Of a stretch of DNA of 7,110 nt, positions 1-5,565 are shown piece after piece. This stretch comes from Clostridiaceae bacterium. GTDB taxonomy: Bacteria; Bacillota; Clostridia; Oscillospirales; Acutalibacteraceae. A program made the position numbers and the translations under genes. Every line of letters starts with the position of its first letter. The stretch's first letter is position 1. The stretch lies in the NCBI GenBank assembly GCA_016292705.1, contig JAEDHZ010000078.1, forward strand, positions 1 to 7,110, given 5' to 3'. Under the pieces are notes generated by a model that was not told where the DNA came from, searched no databases, and saw nothing but the letters and a program-made list of their open reading frames with translations.

Positions 1-26
1 ATAGATATTTTTTATGGAGGAAGACC

Positions 27-1328
27 ATGCGCATTTATGACATTATTGCAAAAAAGCGTGACGGCTTTGAGCTGACAGACAAGGAAATTGCGTTTTTTGT
101 CCGTGGCTTCACCAAGGGCGAAATCAAAGACAGCCAGGCAGCAGCCCTGCTCATGGCTTTTTATCTGAACGGCTTGACGGACAGCGAAACCCTTTGCCTC
201 ACAAACGAGATGGCACATTCGGGAGATATGCTTGACCTTTCCTCAATCGGTGCAGTTACGGCAGACAAGCACAGCACAGGCGGTGTCGGAGACAAGACAA
301 CCCTTGTTGTTGCTCCGATTGTTGCCGCTCTCGGCGTAAAAATTGCAAAAATGAGCGGTCGTGGTCTCGGTCACACAGGCGGAACAGTTGACAAGCTTGA
401 GTCAATCGAGGGCTTTCGCACCGAGCTTTCCGGCGAGGAATTTATTGATCAGGTCAAAAGAATCGGACTATGCGTTGTCGGACAGAGCACAGACCTTGCC
501 CCGGCTGACAAAAAGCTTTATGCACTCAGAGACGAAACGGCAACCGTCGGCTGCGTCGGGCTTATCGCTTCATCAATCATGAGCAAAAAACTTGCCTCAG
601 GTGCGCAATGTATTGTTCTTGATGTTAAGACCGGCAGCGGTGCATTCATGAAAACCGTTGAGGACGCCGAAAAACTTTCAAGAAAAATGGTTGACATCGG
701 AAAAGGCTGCAAAAGGAAGGTCGCCGCCCTAATCACCGACATGAACACGCCGCTCGGCAACAACATCGGAAACGCTCTTGAGGTTATCGAAGCCGTTGAG
801 GTGCTGAACGGAAAGGGACCGGAGGATCTGCGTGAGGTCTGCGTTGCGCTTGCGGCGAACATTGCAAGCCTTTCTCTTGACATTCCTCTTGAAAAAGCTG
901 AAGAAGCGGTTTCCTGCGCACTGTCGGACGGAAGCGGATTCAAAAAGCTTTGCGAAATGGTGGAAAGCCAGGGCGGAAATGTCCGTCAGCTGCTTGACAC
1001 AGGTCTTTTCCCTGCGGCAAAGTTCTGCCGTAAAGTTGTTTCTGAACAAAGCGGTTTCATCAGCTTTACCGATGCGGAAAAAATCGGTTCGTCCTCTGTC
1101 CTCCTCGGAGCAGGAAGAAAAACAAAAGAGGACAGAATTGACCATTCAGCAGGCATTATTCTGCACAAAAAGACCGGGGACTGTGTTGAGAAAGGTGATA
1201 TTATTGCCGAGCTTTTTGCGAACAACGAAAGCCTTTTTGACGAGAGTGAAAAGCTCCTGCTTTCTGCATACAGTTTTTCTCATAACAAACCGGAAAAGAA
1301 ACCGATTATTTATAAAACAGTGAGATAA
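27..1328 (+). CDS. pdp: pyrimidine-nucleoside phosphorylase
   Basis: This enzyme reversibly cleaves uridine, thymidine and deoxyuridine with phosphate, giving free base and (deoxy)ribose-1-phosphate in cytoplasmic pyrimidine salvage. The family signature SGRGLGHTGGTVDKLE is at residues 110-125. The phosphate-binding stretch KHSTGGVGDK is at 81-90. The base-binding residues known from the family are visible as R168 (in YALRDETATV), S183 and K187, followed by DVKTGSGAFM at 199-208. The length of 433 residues equals the Bacillus enzymes and is slightly shorter than typical E. coli-type thymidine phosphorylase, so the dual-specificity Pdp type is preferred over DeoA. ATG at 27 has GGAGG at 16-20, six bases upstream. 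Its promoter and any upstream operon partners lie outside the window. No other nucleoside gene follows: it ends 56 bases before the end of a convergent gene, with a hairpin between them. The reading frame is intact, with no missing key residue. Confidence 0.95.
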   Translation: MRIYDIIAKKRDGFELTDKEIAFFVRGFTKGEIKDSQAAALLMAFYLNGLTDSETLCLTNEMAHSGDMLDLSSIGAVTADKHSTGGVGDKTTLVVAPIVAALGVKIAKMSGRGLGHTGGTVDKLESIEGFRTELSGEEFIDQVKRIGLCVVGQSTDLAPADKKLYALRDETATVGCVGLIASSIMSKKLASGAQCIVLDVKTGSGAFMKTVEDAEKLSRKMVDIGKGCKRKVAALITDMNTPLGNNIGNALEVIEAVEVLNGKGPEDLREVCVALAANIASLSLDIPLEKAEEAVSCALSDGSGFKKLCEMVESQGGNVRQLLDTGLFPAAKFCRKVVSEQSGFISFTDAEKIGSSSVLLGAGRKTKEDRIDHSAGIILHKKTGDCVEKGDIIAELFANNESLFDESEKLLLSAYSFSHNKPEKKPIIYKTVR

Positions 1329-1345
1329 AACATTATCGCATTTTA

Positions 1346-1379
1346 AAAAGACAGCCGCTTTTGAAAACAGCTGTCTTTT
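1346..1379. terminator. bidirectional intrinsic terminator between pdp and spoVAF
   Basis: A perfect 10-bp inverted repeat has arms AAAAGACAGC at 1346-1355 and GCTGTCTTTT at 1370-1379, with a 14-base loop. On the plus strand the stem begins 17 bases after the pdp stop and its T-rich arm runs on into TTCTTTTTC. On the minus strand the stem begins 5 bases after the stop of the convergent gene and ends in TTTTAAAAT. Because the A/T ends of the arms supply a U-run in either direction, one element probably serves both genes. The GC core is only about 6 bp, so efficiency is not certain. Confidence 0.85.
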
Positions 1380-1384
1380 CTTTT

Positions 1385-2839
1385 TCAATTTCTGTCCATT
1401 GCAACATCGTTGCTGTGTGCCTTGCGCTGTTTGCTTCGGATCGTTCGGCGAACGAGCAGACCGAAAAGTGCATTTTTGTCAAAAGGAACAAGCGGATAAA
1501 GATAGGTGTAACCGTCAACGGTCTTTGTGGTGCAGATTACAACCACTATTATTGCAATTCCGGCAACAAAGCCCCAGAATCTGAAAATTGCAGTGAGTAT
1601 CAGAAGAAGTGTTCTTGAAATTTTTATTGCATAGCCAAGCTCATAGCTCGCCTGAGTGAAGTTTGAAATTGCGGCAAATGCCATGAACAAAACGACCTCA
1701 GAAACAAACCAGCCGGACGATACCGCAAATTCTCCGAGCACCAGCGCACCGACAACGCTGAAAGAATTGCTCAACGCACTCGGCGTATTCAGCGAGGCAA
1801 GCCGCAGCGTGTCGATAACAAATTCTATCACAAGAAGCTGGGCTATGAGCGGAACGCTGTTCGGCTCCTTCACAAGCAGGAATTTCAGGCTTTCCGGCAG
1901 TTTTTCGCCGTAAAGCGTCAAAAGATACCACGCAGGAACAAGCAGCAGCGAGAGCGCAAAAACAACGCCCCTGATATACCTAAGAAACGTTCCGATAAAC
2001 GGCGGAAAGTAATAATCGTTGACATCCTGAATGAAATCAAAAACCCCGGTTGGCAGGATCATTGCGGAGGGTGAGCCATCCGCAAGGACAACAACATTTC
2101 CGTCATAGATGCACGCAGCAGCCGCATCCGGACGCTCTGTATAGCGCACCTTTGGAAACGGATTCCACGGCTGAGACGGAACAAGACATTCACGCAGGCT
2201 TTCCTGACTCATTGTCAGGCTTGAAACCTCAATTGAACGCAGCTTTTTGCATATTGCGGAAAGCTGCTTTTTGTTTACGCAGTCCTCAAGATAGCAGACA
2301 ACAATGTCCGTTTTGGACTCGCTTCCAACCTGGAACGCCTTGAATGTCAGCTTTGGATTGCGTATTTTTCGCCTTATCAATGCGGTGTTGAAAATCACTG
2401 TTTCAACAAAGCCCTCATGTGCACCTCGCAGAACCTTGTCAGATTCAGGCTCCTGAACACTCCGGGCAGGATAGGTTCGTGCGTCAATGATTATTGCTTC
2501 GCTATAGTCCTCAACAATCATTCCGATTGCACCGGAAAGAACAAAGGTTGAAAAGGTTTCAAGGCTCGGTTCAACGCTTGATTCAATATAGGTTATTTTA
2601 CTGTCCAGAAGCTCCTTTGCCGTTTTGCAGTCTTTCATATCCTTTTCGGTGAGCTTGCTGATATATTCAAGCATTTTTTCAAACATCTCGTCCTTGACAA
2701 ATCCGTCAATGCAATAAAATGTGACATTCTTCCCGCCGGCCTTAATATGTTTGACTAAAATATCAAAGCTTTCCCCCACCCTGAGTTTGCGGTTAATCAT
2801 TGCAAGGTTTTCTTCATAGCTTTTTTCAAAATCACTCAT
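1385..2839 (-). CDS. spoVAF: SpoVAF-like spore germination protein (GerA A-subunit family)
   Basis: A membrane protein of the GerA/SpoVAF family. In Bacillus such proteins sit in the inner spore membrane; SpoVAF is tied to the SpoVA system and to ion release that boosts germination. This copy has 484 residues, close to the roughly 490 of B. subtilis SpoVAF. The soluble N-terminal part spans about 1-285, with VGESFDILVK at 21-30, DGFVKDEM at 45-52, ARTYPARSVQEPESDKVLRG at 120-139, and RYTERPD then SPSAMILPT at 232-264. Hydrophobic segments lie near 291-309, 330-346, 362-374, 380-395 and 408-436, followed by a basic tail. The ARSVQEP and SPSAMILPT stretches fit SpoVAF better than GerAA or GerKA, though this is from memory of the family. 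ATG at 2839 was chosen because GGTGAT lies just upstream and the alignment begins MSDFEKSYEEN; a 45-codon in-frame extension to 2974 would begin beside the rplL terminator. No other spoVA gene is adjacent, and I see no convincing sigma-G promoter. Confidence 0.88.
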   Translation of the reverse strand: MSDFEKSYEENLAMINRKLRVGESFDILVKHIKAGGKNVTFYCIDGFVKDEMFEKMLEYISKLTEKDMKDCKTAKELLDSKITYIESSVEPSLETFSTFVLSGAIGMIVEDYSEAIIIDARTYPARSVQEPESDKVLRGAHEGFVETVIFNTALIRRKIRNPKLTFKAFQVGSESKTDIVVCYLEDCVNKKQLSAICKKLRSIEVSSLTMSQESLRECLVPSQPWNPFPKVRYTERPDAAAACIYDGNVVVLADGSPSAMILPTGVFDFIQDVNDYYFPPFIGTFLRYIRGVVFALSLLLVPAWYLLTLYGEKLPESLKFLLVKEPNSVPLIAQLLVIEFVIDTLRLASLNTPSALSNSFSVVGALVLGEFAVSSGWFVSEVVLFMAFAAISNFTQASYELGYAIKISRTLLLILTAIFRFWGFVAGIAIIVVVICTTKTVDGYTYLYPLVPFDKNALFGLLVRRTIRSKQRKAHSNDVAMDRN

Positions 2840-2974
2840 TATATCACCAACACTATTGTCGGTTGAAATTCTGTTTTTATTCGTAATACCCCAATATTTC
2901 CCTGTCGTTGTAAATTGAACAAGCTCCGAAGAAAGTGCCTTTTGAAAAGCAGTATTCAATCGGAAAACAGCCAC

Positions 2975-3001
2975 AAAAAAACCGCCGACAAAAGTCAGCG
3001 G
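2975..3001 (-). terminator. intrinsic terminator after rplL
   Basis: Read on the minus strand, CCGCTGAC (3001-2994), loop TTTT and GTCGGCGG (2989-2982) form an 8-bp stem with one G-T wobble, followed at once by seven T residues (2981-2975). The stem starts 23 bases after the rplL stop. It is a canonical Rho-independent terminator and closes the ribosomal-protein cluster at the point where rpoB is usually found. Confidence 0.92.
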
Positions 3002-3024
3002 TTAAATGAAATGTCAAGCAATGA

Positions 3025-3396
3025 TTATTTAAGAGTAGCCTTTGCGCCTGCTTCTTCAAGCTTAGCCTTAGCAGCTTCAGCGTCATCCTTGCTCATAGCT
3101 TCCTTAATTACCTTCGGAGCGCCGTCAACAGCTTCCTTTGCTTCCTTGAGGCCAAGACCGGTGAGTTCACGAACAGCCTTGATAACAGCAATCTTGTTTG
3201 CGCCAACTTCGGTAAGTTCAAGGTCAAACTCAGTCTTCTCTTCAGCAGCGGCAGCAGCTTCAACCGGACCGGCAGCAACAACAGCAGCTGCAGCGGAAAC
3301 GCCGAATTCATCCTCAACAGCGTGAACGAGCTCTGAAAGCTCAAGAACTGTCAAAGTCTTCAAAGTATCAATAATAGCAGTAATTTTTTCTGACAT
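3025..3396 (-). CDS. rplL: 50S ribosomal protein L7/L12
   Basis: The flexible multi-copy stalk protein of the 50S subunit, which recruits and stimulates the translational GTPases and is anchored to L10. The 123 residues match the usual length. The N-terminal dimerisation and L10-binding domain is about 1-33 ([18 protein letters not shown] at 16-33). An Ala-rich hinge covers about 34-53. The globular C-terminal domain is about 54-123 and contains [20 protein letters not shown] (67-86) and VDGAPK, which hold the factor-binding helices. ATG at 3396 has GGAGG nine bases upstream. It follows rplJ by 41 bases with no promoter or hairpin that I can see, so the two are presumably cotranscribed. Four L12 copies bind per L10 in many bacteria, and stronger initiation here (ATG) than at rplJ (TTG) fits that need. 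The frame is intact and nothing is unusual in the protein. Confidence 0.98.
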   Translation of the reverse strand: MSEKITAIIDTLKTLTVLELSELVHAVEDEFGVSAAAAVVAAGPVEAAAAAEEKTEFDLELTEVGANKIAVIKAVRELTGLGLKEAKEAVDGAPKVIKEAMSKDDAEAAKAKLEEAGAKATLK

Positions 3397-3437
3397 GGTA
3401 TTATACCTCCAATTTGTTAATGTTTAGAAAAATTGTC

Positions 3438-3977
3438 TCACGCTTCTGCGGGAGCCTCAGCAGCTTCCTGTGCGGGAGCAGCTTCGCCGTCCTTGTCAAC
3501 AATAGCCTGAACAGCACGGGCGAATGCGGAAATCGGTGCCTGGAATGCGCCGAGAACCTGAGCAAGAAGAACTTCACGCGGGGGAAGTTTTGCAAGTCCG
3601 GTAATCTTTGCAACATCGATAACCTCTTTGTCAATGAAGCCGTTCTTAACTTCAAAGCCCTTGTGTGTGTCTGCAAACTTGCAAAGAATGCGAGCAGCAG
3701 CAACATAATCATCTGCACTGGTAGCGATAGCGGTTGTTCCGTCAAGAACAGCCTCAAGACCGTTGAGTTCAGTCTCACCGATTGCAAGGCGAAGAAGGGT
3801 GTTTTTAACAACCGTGTATTCAACGCCTGCCTCACGAAGCTCCTTACGAAGAGCTGTGTCGTCGGTAACGGTAATGCCCTTGTAATCAACGATTACACCG
3901 GCGCATGCTGCGTTAAGACGAGCAGCAAGAGCTTCAACGATCTGCTTTTTTTGTTCCAAAACTTTTGCGCTTGGCAA
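3438..3977 (-). CDS. rplJ: 50S ribosomal protein L10 (TTG start)
   Basis: L10 forms the base of the 50S stalk: its N-terminal domain binds 23S rRNA beside L11 and its C-terminal helix carries the L7/L12 dimers. In many bacteria L10, or its complex with L12, also represses its own mRNA. With the start at 3977 the protein has 179 residues. The RNA-binding domain includes VIVDYKGITV (28-37), LRKELREAGVEY (43-54) and KNTLLRLA (58-65). The family motif LPPREVLLAQVLGAFQAPI is at 131-149, and the tail from about 163 is rich in Ala, Glu and Pro. TTG was chosen because the mature start PSAKVLEQKKQIV is typical of clostridial L10 and AGGAGGTGA ends seven bases upstream. An in-frame ATG at 4088 would put 37 unrelated residues across the leader's terminator, so it is rejected. 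The upstream leader is described separately. Confidence 0.96.
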   Translation of the reverse strand: MPSAKVLEQKKQIVEALAARLNAACAGVIVDYKGITVTDDTALRKELREAGVEYTVVKNTLLRLAIGETELNGLEAVLDGTTAIATSADDYVAAARILCKFADTHKGFEVKNGFIDKEVIDVAKITGLAKLPPREVLLAQVLGAFQAPISAFARAVQAIVDKDGEAAPAQEAAEAPAEA

Positions 3978-3984
3978 GATGAAT

Positions 3985-3993
3985 TCACCTCCT
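3985..3993 (-). promoter_or_regulatory. rplJ ribosome binding site deciding a TTG start
   Basis: The minus strand reads AGGAGGTGA at 3993-3985, a 9-base match to the anti-Shine-Dalgarno end of 16S rRNA, with seven bases before TTG at 3977-3975. No ATG or GTG lies in frame at a useful distance, so this site fixes the non-ATG start of rplJ. TCACCT at 4030-4025, further up the leader, is complementary to AGGTGA inside this site. Confidence 0.85.
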
Positions 3994-4036
3994 GAAAAAA
4001 TTTGGTTTTCAGCCGTACCCTTAAAGGTGATAATAT

Positions 4037-4074
4037 AAAAAGCGCCTTTCCTTCGAAAAGCCGAGAAAAGACGC
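4037..4074 (-). terminator. attenuator terminator in the rplJ leader
   Basis: Minus-strand arms GCGTCTTTTC (4074-4065) and GGAAAGGCGC (4051-4042) pair over 10 bp with two G-T wobbles. Inside them TCG and CGA can add three more pairs around the loop. TTTTTATATT follows from 4041. It sits about 100 bases into the transcript and 60 bases before the rplJ start, so it would end transcription before the gene unless prevented. Terminators in this position are known in L10 leaders of low-GC Gram-positive bacteria. Confidence 0.85.
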
Positions 4075-4115
4075 AACATAAAAGTCAATAAAAATTGAAA
4101 TTATGCTGAAATTAC

Positions 4116-4174
4116 CTCGGCAGGCGGCAATGAACTTGCCTTTAAGAAATCACCTGCTGTCTTAGGGGGACAGC
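4116..4174 (-). promoter_or_regulatory. ribosomal protein L10 leader (RNA element)
   Basis: This folded 5' leader probably binds L10 or the L10-L12 complex and represses rplJL when the protein is in excess. On the minus strand it has GCTGTC (4174-4169) pairing with GACAGC (4161-4156), CAGG (4156-4153) facing CCTG (4124-4121), and a hairpin GGCAA (4140-4136) with TTGCC (4130-4126). It ends in GCCGAGG. The order of hairpins, the AGGTGATTTCTTAAAGGC stretch and the terminator downstream agree with the known L10 leader family of Firmicutes, as I remember it. The transcription start set by the promoter at 4181-4209 falls at about 4174-4176, right at the first stem. Boundaries are approximate. Confidence 0.85.
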
Positions 4175-4180
4175 TTGGAT

Positions 4181-4209
4181 ATTATACCGCACAGCCGAAG
4201 CCATGTCAA
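4181..4209 (-). promoter_or_regulatory. strong sigma-A promoter of rplJ-rplL
   Basis: The minus strand has a perfect -35 TTGACA (4209-4204), a 17-base spacer and a perfect -10 TATAAT (4186-4181). A run of eight A residues (4220-4213) lies just upstream of the -35, where an UP element would bind the alpha subunit. The predicted start is near 4174-4176. This gives rplJL its own strong transcription start apart from the rpmG promoter. Confidence 0.93.
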
Positions 4210-4223
4210 GTATTTTTTTTAAA

Positions 4224-4242
4224 TTACCTTTGAAAAAGGCAA
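4224..4242 (-). terminator. possible weak terminator after rplA
   Basis: Twelve bases after the rplA stop, minus-strand TTGCCTTT and AAAGGTAA pair over 8 bp with one wobble around a three-base loop. Only TTT follows before a run of A, so it is not a canonical terminator. Partial read-through from rplA into rplJ is likely. Confidence 0.35.
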
Positions 4243-4254
4243 CTTGTGCGTTAA

Positions 4255-4965
4255 TCAGCCCTGAGCGGCAGTTGAGCCGACCTTTGCCGGGTTGATGCGA
4301 ACGCCGGGGCCCATTGTTGCGGAAACAACGCAGGAACGGATATACTGACCCTTTGCTGACGCCGGCTTAGCCTTGATGATGGCGTCAAGAAGAGTTGTGA
4401 AGTTTTCGTTAAGCTTATCCTTACCGAAGGAAGCCTTGCCTATAGGGCAGTGAATGATGTTGGTCTTGTCAAGACGATACTCGATTTTACCGGCCTTTGC
4501 GTCAACAACAGCCTGAGCAACATTCGGGGTAACGGTACCTGCCTTGGGAGAAGGCATGAGTCCACGGGGACCGAGAACCTTACCGAGACGACCGACAAGT
4601 CCCATCATGTTGGGAGCTGCGATTGCAACATCAAATTCCATCCAGCCTTCGCCCTGAATCCTTGCAACAAGGTCTTCAGCGCCGACAACCTCTGCACCTG
4701 CGGCTTCAGCTGCCTTTGCATCATCGCCCTTTGCAAAAACTGCAACGCGGACTTTCTTACCCGTTCCGTTGGGAAGAACAACAGCGCCGCGAACCTGCTG
4801 GTCAGCGTGACGGGAGTCAACACCGAGGCGGATATGAGCTTCAATTGTTTCATCAAATTTTGCGGTAGCGGTCTTTACTGTGAGTTCGAGAGCGTCCGCA
4901 GGATCATAAAGTGTTGCTTTGTCGAAAAGCTTTGCGCTTTCGGCATACTTTTTTCCATGTTTCAT
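4255..4965 (-). CDS. rplA: 50S ribosomal protein L1
   Basis: L1 binds 23S rRNA to form the mobile L1 stalk at the tRNA exit side, and in well-studied bacteria represses the rplK-rplA mRNA by binding a mimic of that rRNA site. It has 236 residues against about 230 usually. The first domain carries the N-terminal [11 protein letters not shown] stretch and [19 protein letters not shown] (47-65). The central domain contains [15 protein letters not shown] (90-104). The family signature [20 protein letters not shown] is at 120-139. The protein returns to domain 1 with [17 protein letters not shown] (161-177) and ends with the conserved [10 protein letters not shown] (215-224). ATG at 4965 has GGAGG (4978-4974) eight bases upstream. 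rplK ends 55 bases before, and the gap holds a candidate L1-binding RNA element. A new promoter starts after this gene. Confidence 0.98.
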   Translation of the reverse strand: MKHGKKYAESAKLFDKATLYDPADALELTVKTATAKFDETIEAHIRLGVDSRHADQQVRGAVVLPNGTGKKVRVAVFAKGDDAKAAEAAGAEVVGAEDLVARIQGEGWMEFDVAIAAPNMMGLVGRLGKVLGPRGLMPSPKAGTVTPNVAQAVVDAKAGKIEYRLDKTNIIHCPIGKASFGKDKLNENFTTLLDAIIKAKPASAKGQYIRSCVVSATMGPGVRINPAKVGSTAAQG

Positions 4966-4982
4966 AATTTCATCCTCCTATA

Positions 4983-5012
4983 GAGTGGTTAATCGGATTT
5001 TTCCTCCCACCC
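4983..5012 (-). promoter_or_regulatory. candidate L1-binding RNA element before rplA
   Basis: Minus-strand GGGTGG (5012-5007) pairs with CCACTC (4988-4983), with one wobble. A short inner stem GGA (5004-5002) with TCC (4997-4995) is closed by an AAAA loop, leaving an asymmetric internal loop of GA against GATTAA. The signature is GTGGGAG on one side and TTAACCAC on the other. The 23S rRNA L1-binding region, as I remember it, has a GGUGGGAG strand facing an AAAUACCACC strand, so this looks like an mRNA copy of that site. It ends four bases before the rplA Shine-Dalgarno site, where bound L1 would block initiation. L1 binding is inferred. Confidence 0.7.
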
Positions 5013-5020
5013 GGAAGCAT

Positions 5021-5446
5021 TCAGTCAGCGACTACAATGCCCATGCTGCGAGCAGTTCCGGCTATCATACTCATAGCGCTTTCAATGCTTGCAGCGTTGA
5101 GATCGGGCATCTTCTGCTCTGCGATCTTTCTAACCTGCTCACCGGTAATTGTTGCGACCTTATTTCTGTTCGGAACGCCTGAACCGCTTTCAATTCCGCA
5201 AGCCTTCTTGATAAGGACTGCTGCCGGCGGAGTTTTGGTTACGAATGAGAATGTGTGGTCGGCATAAACTGTGATGACAACGGGAATGATGAGACCGATG
5301 TCATTCTTTGTGCGCTCGTTGAATTCCTTTGTGAAAGCCATGATGTTAACACCATGCTGACCAAGAGCCGGACCTACGGGCGGTGCCGGAGTTGCCTTTC
5401 CTGCGGGAATCTGGAGCTTAATTAAGCCTACAACCTTTTGAGCCAT
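5021..5446 (-). CDS. rplK: 50S ribosomal protein L11
   Basis: L11 binds the GTPase-associated region of 23S rRNA at the stalk base, next to L10, and is part of the thiostrepton-binding site. With ATG at 5446 it has 141 residues, exactly the usual length. The N-terminal domain contains the Pro-rich stretch [20 protein letters not shown] (14-33). [15 protein letters not shown] (71-85) links the domains, and the C-terminal RNA-binding domain ends with the signature [13 protein letters not shown] (127-139). In that signature the position usually held by a basic residue is S126. GGAGG at 5459-5455 lies eight bases before ATG. An in-frame extension to 5518 is rejected because it has no good ribosome site and no family match. 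A structured gap of 119 bases separates it from nusG upstream; rplA follows after 55 bases. Confidence 0.98.
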   Translation of the reverse strand: MAQKVVGLIKLQIPAGKATPAPPVGPALGQHGVNIMAFTKEFNERTKNDIGLIIPVVITVYADHTFSFVTKTPPAAVLIKKACGIESGSGVPNRNKVATITGEQVRKIAEQKMPDLNAASIESAMSMIAGTARSMGIVVAD

Positions 5447-5466
5447 TTTTTGCACCTCCAAATATA

Positions 5467-5510
5467 TGTGGTTGATGGCGACTTGCATTGAGTTTTGCAA
5501 ATCTCCCACA
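5467..5510 (-). promoter_or_regulatory. candidate L1-binding RNA element before rplK
   Basis: Minus-strand TGTGG (5510-5506) pairs with CCACA (5471-5467). An inner 7-bp stem, ATTTGCA (5502-5496) with TGCAAGT (5487-5481) and one wobble, has an 8-base loop. Between the stems, GAG faces CGCCATCAA. The flanks GTGGGAG and TCAACCAC are nearly those of the element before rplA, and it ends seven bases before the rplK GGAGG. In E. coli the L1 target is in the rplK leader, which fits this place. L1 binding is inferred. Confidence 0.7.
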
Positions 5511-5529
5511 GGGAGCAAGAAAGCTCCCT
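5510..5529 (-). other. hairpin beside the rplK leader element
   Basis: Minus-strand AGGGAGC (5529-5523), loop TTTCTT and GCTCCCT (5516-5510) form a perfect 7-bp hairpin that abuts the GTGGGAG of the next element. No T-run follows, so it is not a terminator. Its CTCCC (5515-5511) could instead pair with GGGAG (5507-5503) across a three-base loop, which would destroy the L1-like site. Confidence 0.7.
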
Positions 5530-5565
5530 CGTCATAATAAACGGCAAAAGCCGAAAATTATCACA

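Noticed and set aside
2953..2958. TGAATA on the minus strand as a sigma-G/sigma-F -35 for spoVAF
   Set aside because: The sequence matches the -35, but no CATnnTA-like -10 is found 15-18 bases downstream, so a forespore promoter cannot be claimed.
2840..2974. 45-codon N-terminal extension of spoVAF starting at 2974
   Set aside because: It starts beside the T-run of the rplL terminator, has no ribosome site and no family match; ATG at 2839 has GGTGAT upstream and begins where the family begins.
3414..3995. Long plus-strand open frames opposite rplJ (193 codons), rplA (177), nusG (142) and secE (152)
   Set aside because: They are antisense shadows of conserved genes, lack good ribosome sites and family features, and result from the codon bias of the real genes.
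3978..4088. N-terminal extension of rplJ to an ATG at 4088
   Set aside because: It would translate through the attenuator hairpin; the encoded residues do not look like L10, and TTG at 3977 has a strong ribosome site.
5447..5518. N-terminal extension of rplK to 5518
   Set aside because: The stretch is the L1-like RNA element; ATG at 5446 gives the exact family length of 141 with GGAGG at the right spacing.
5541..5556. CGGC-TTTT-GCCG hairpin after nusG as a terminator
   Set aside because: A 4-bp stem followed by TTTATT is too weak, and rplK downstream has no visible promoter of its own.
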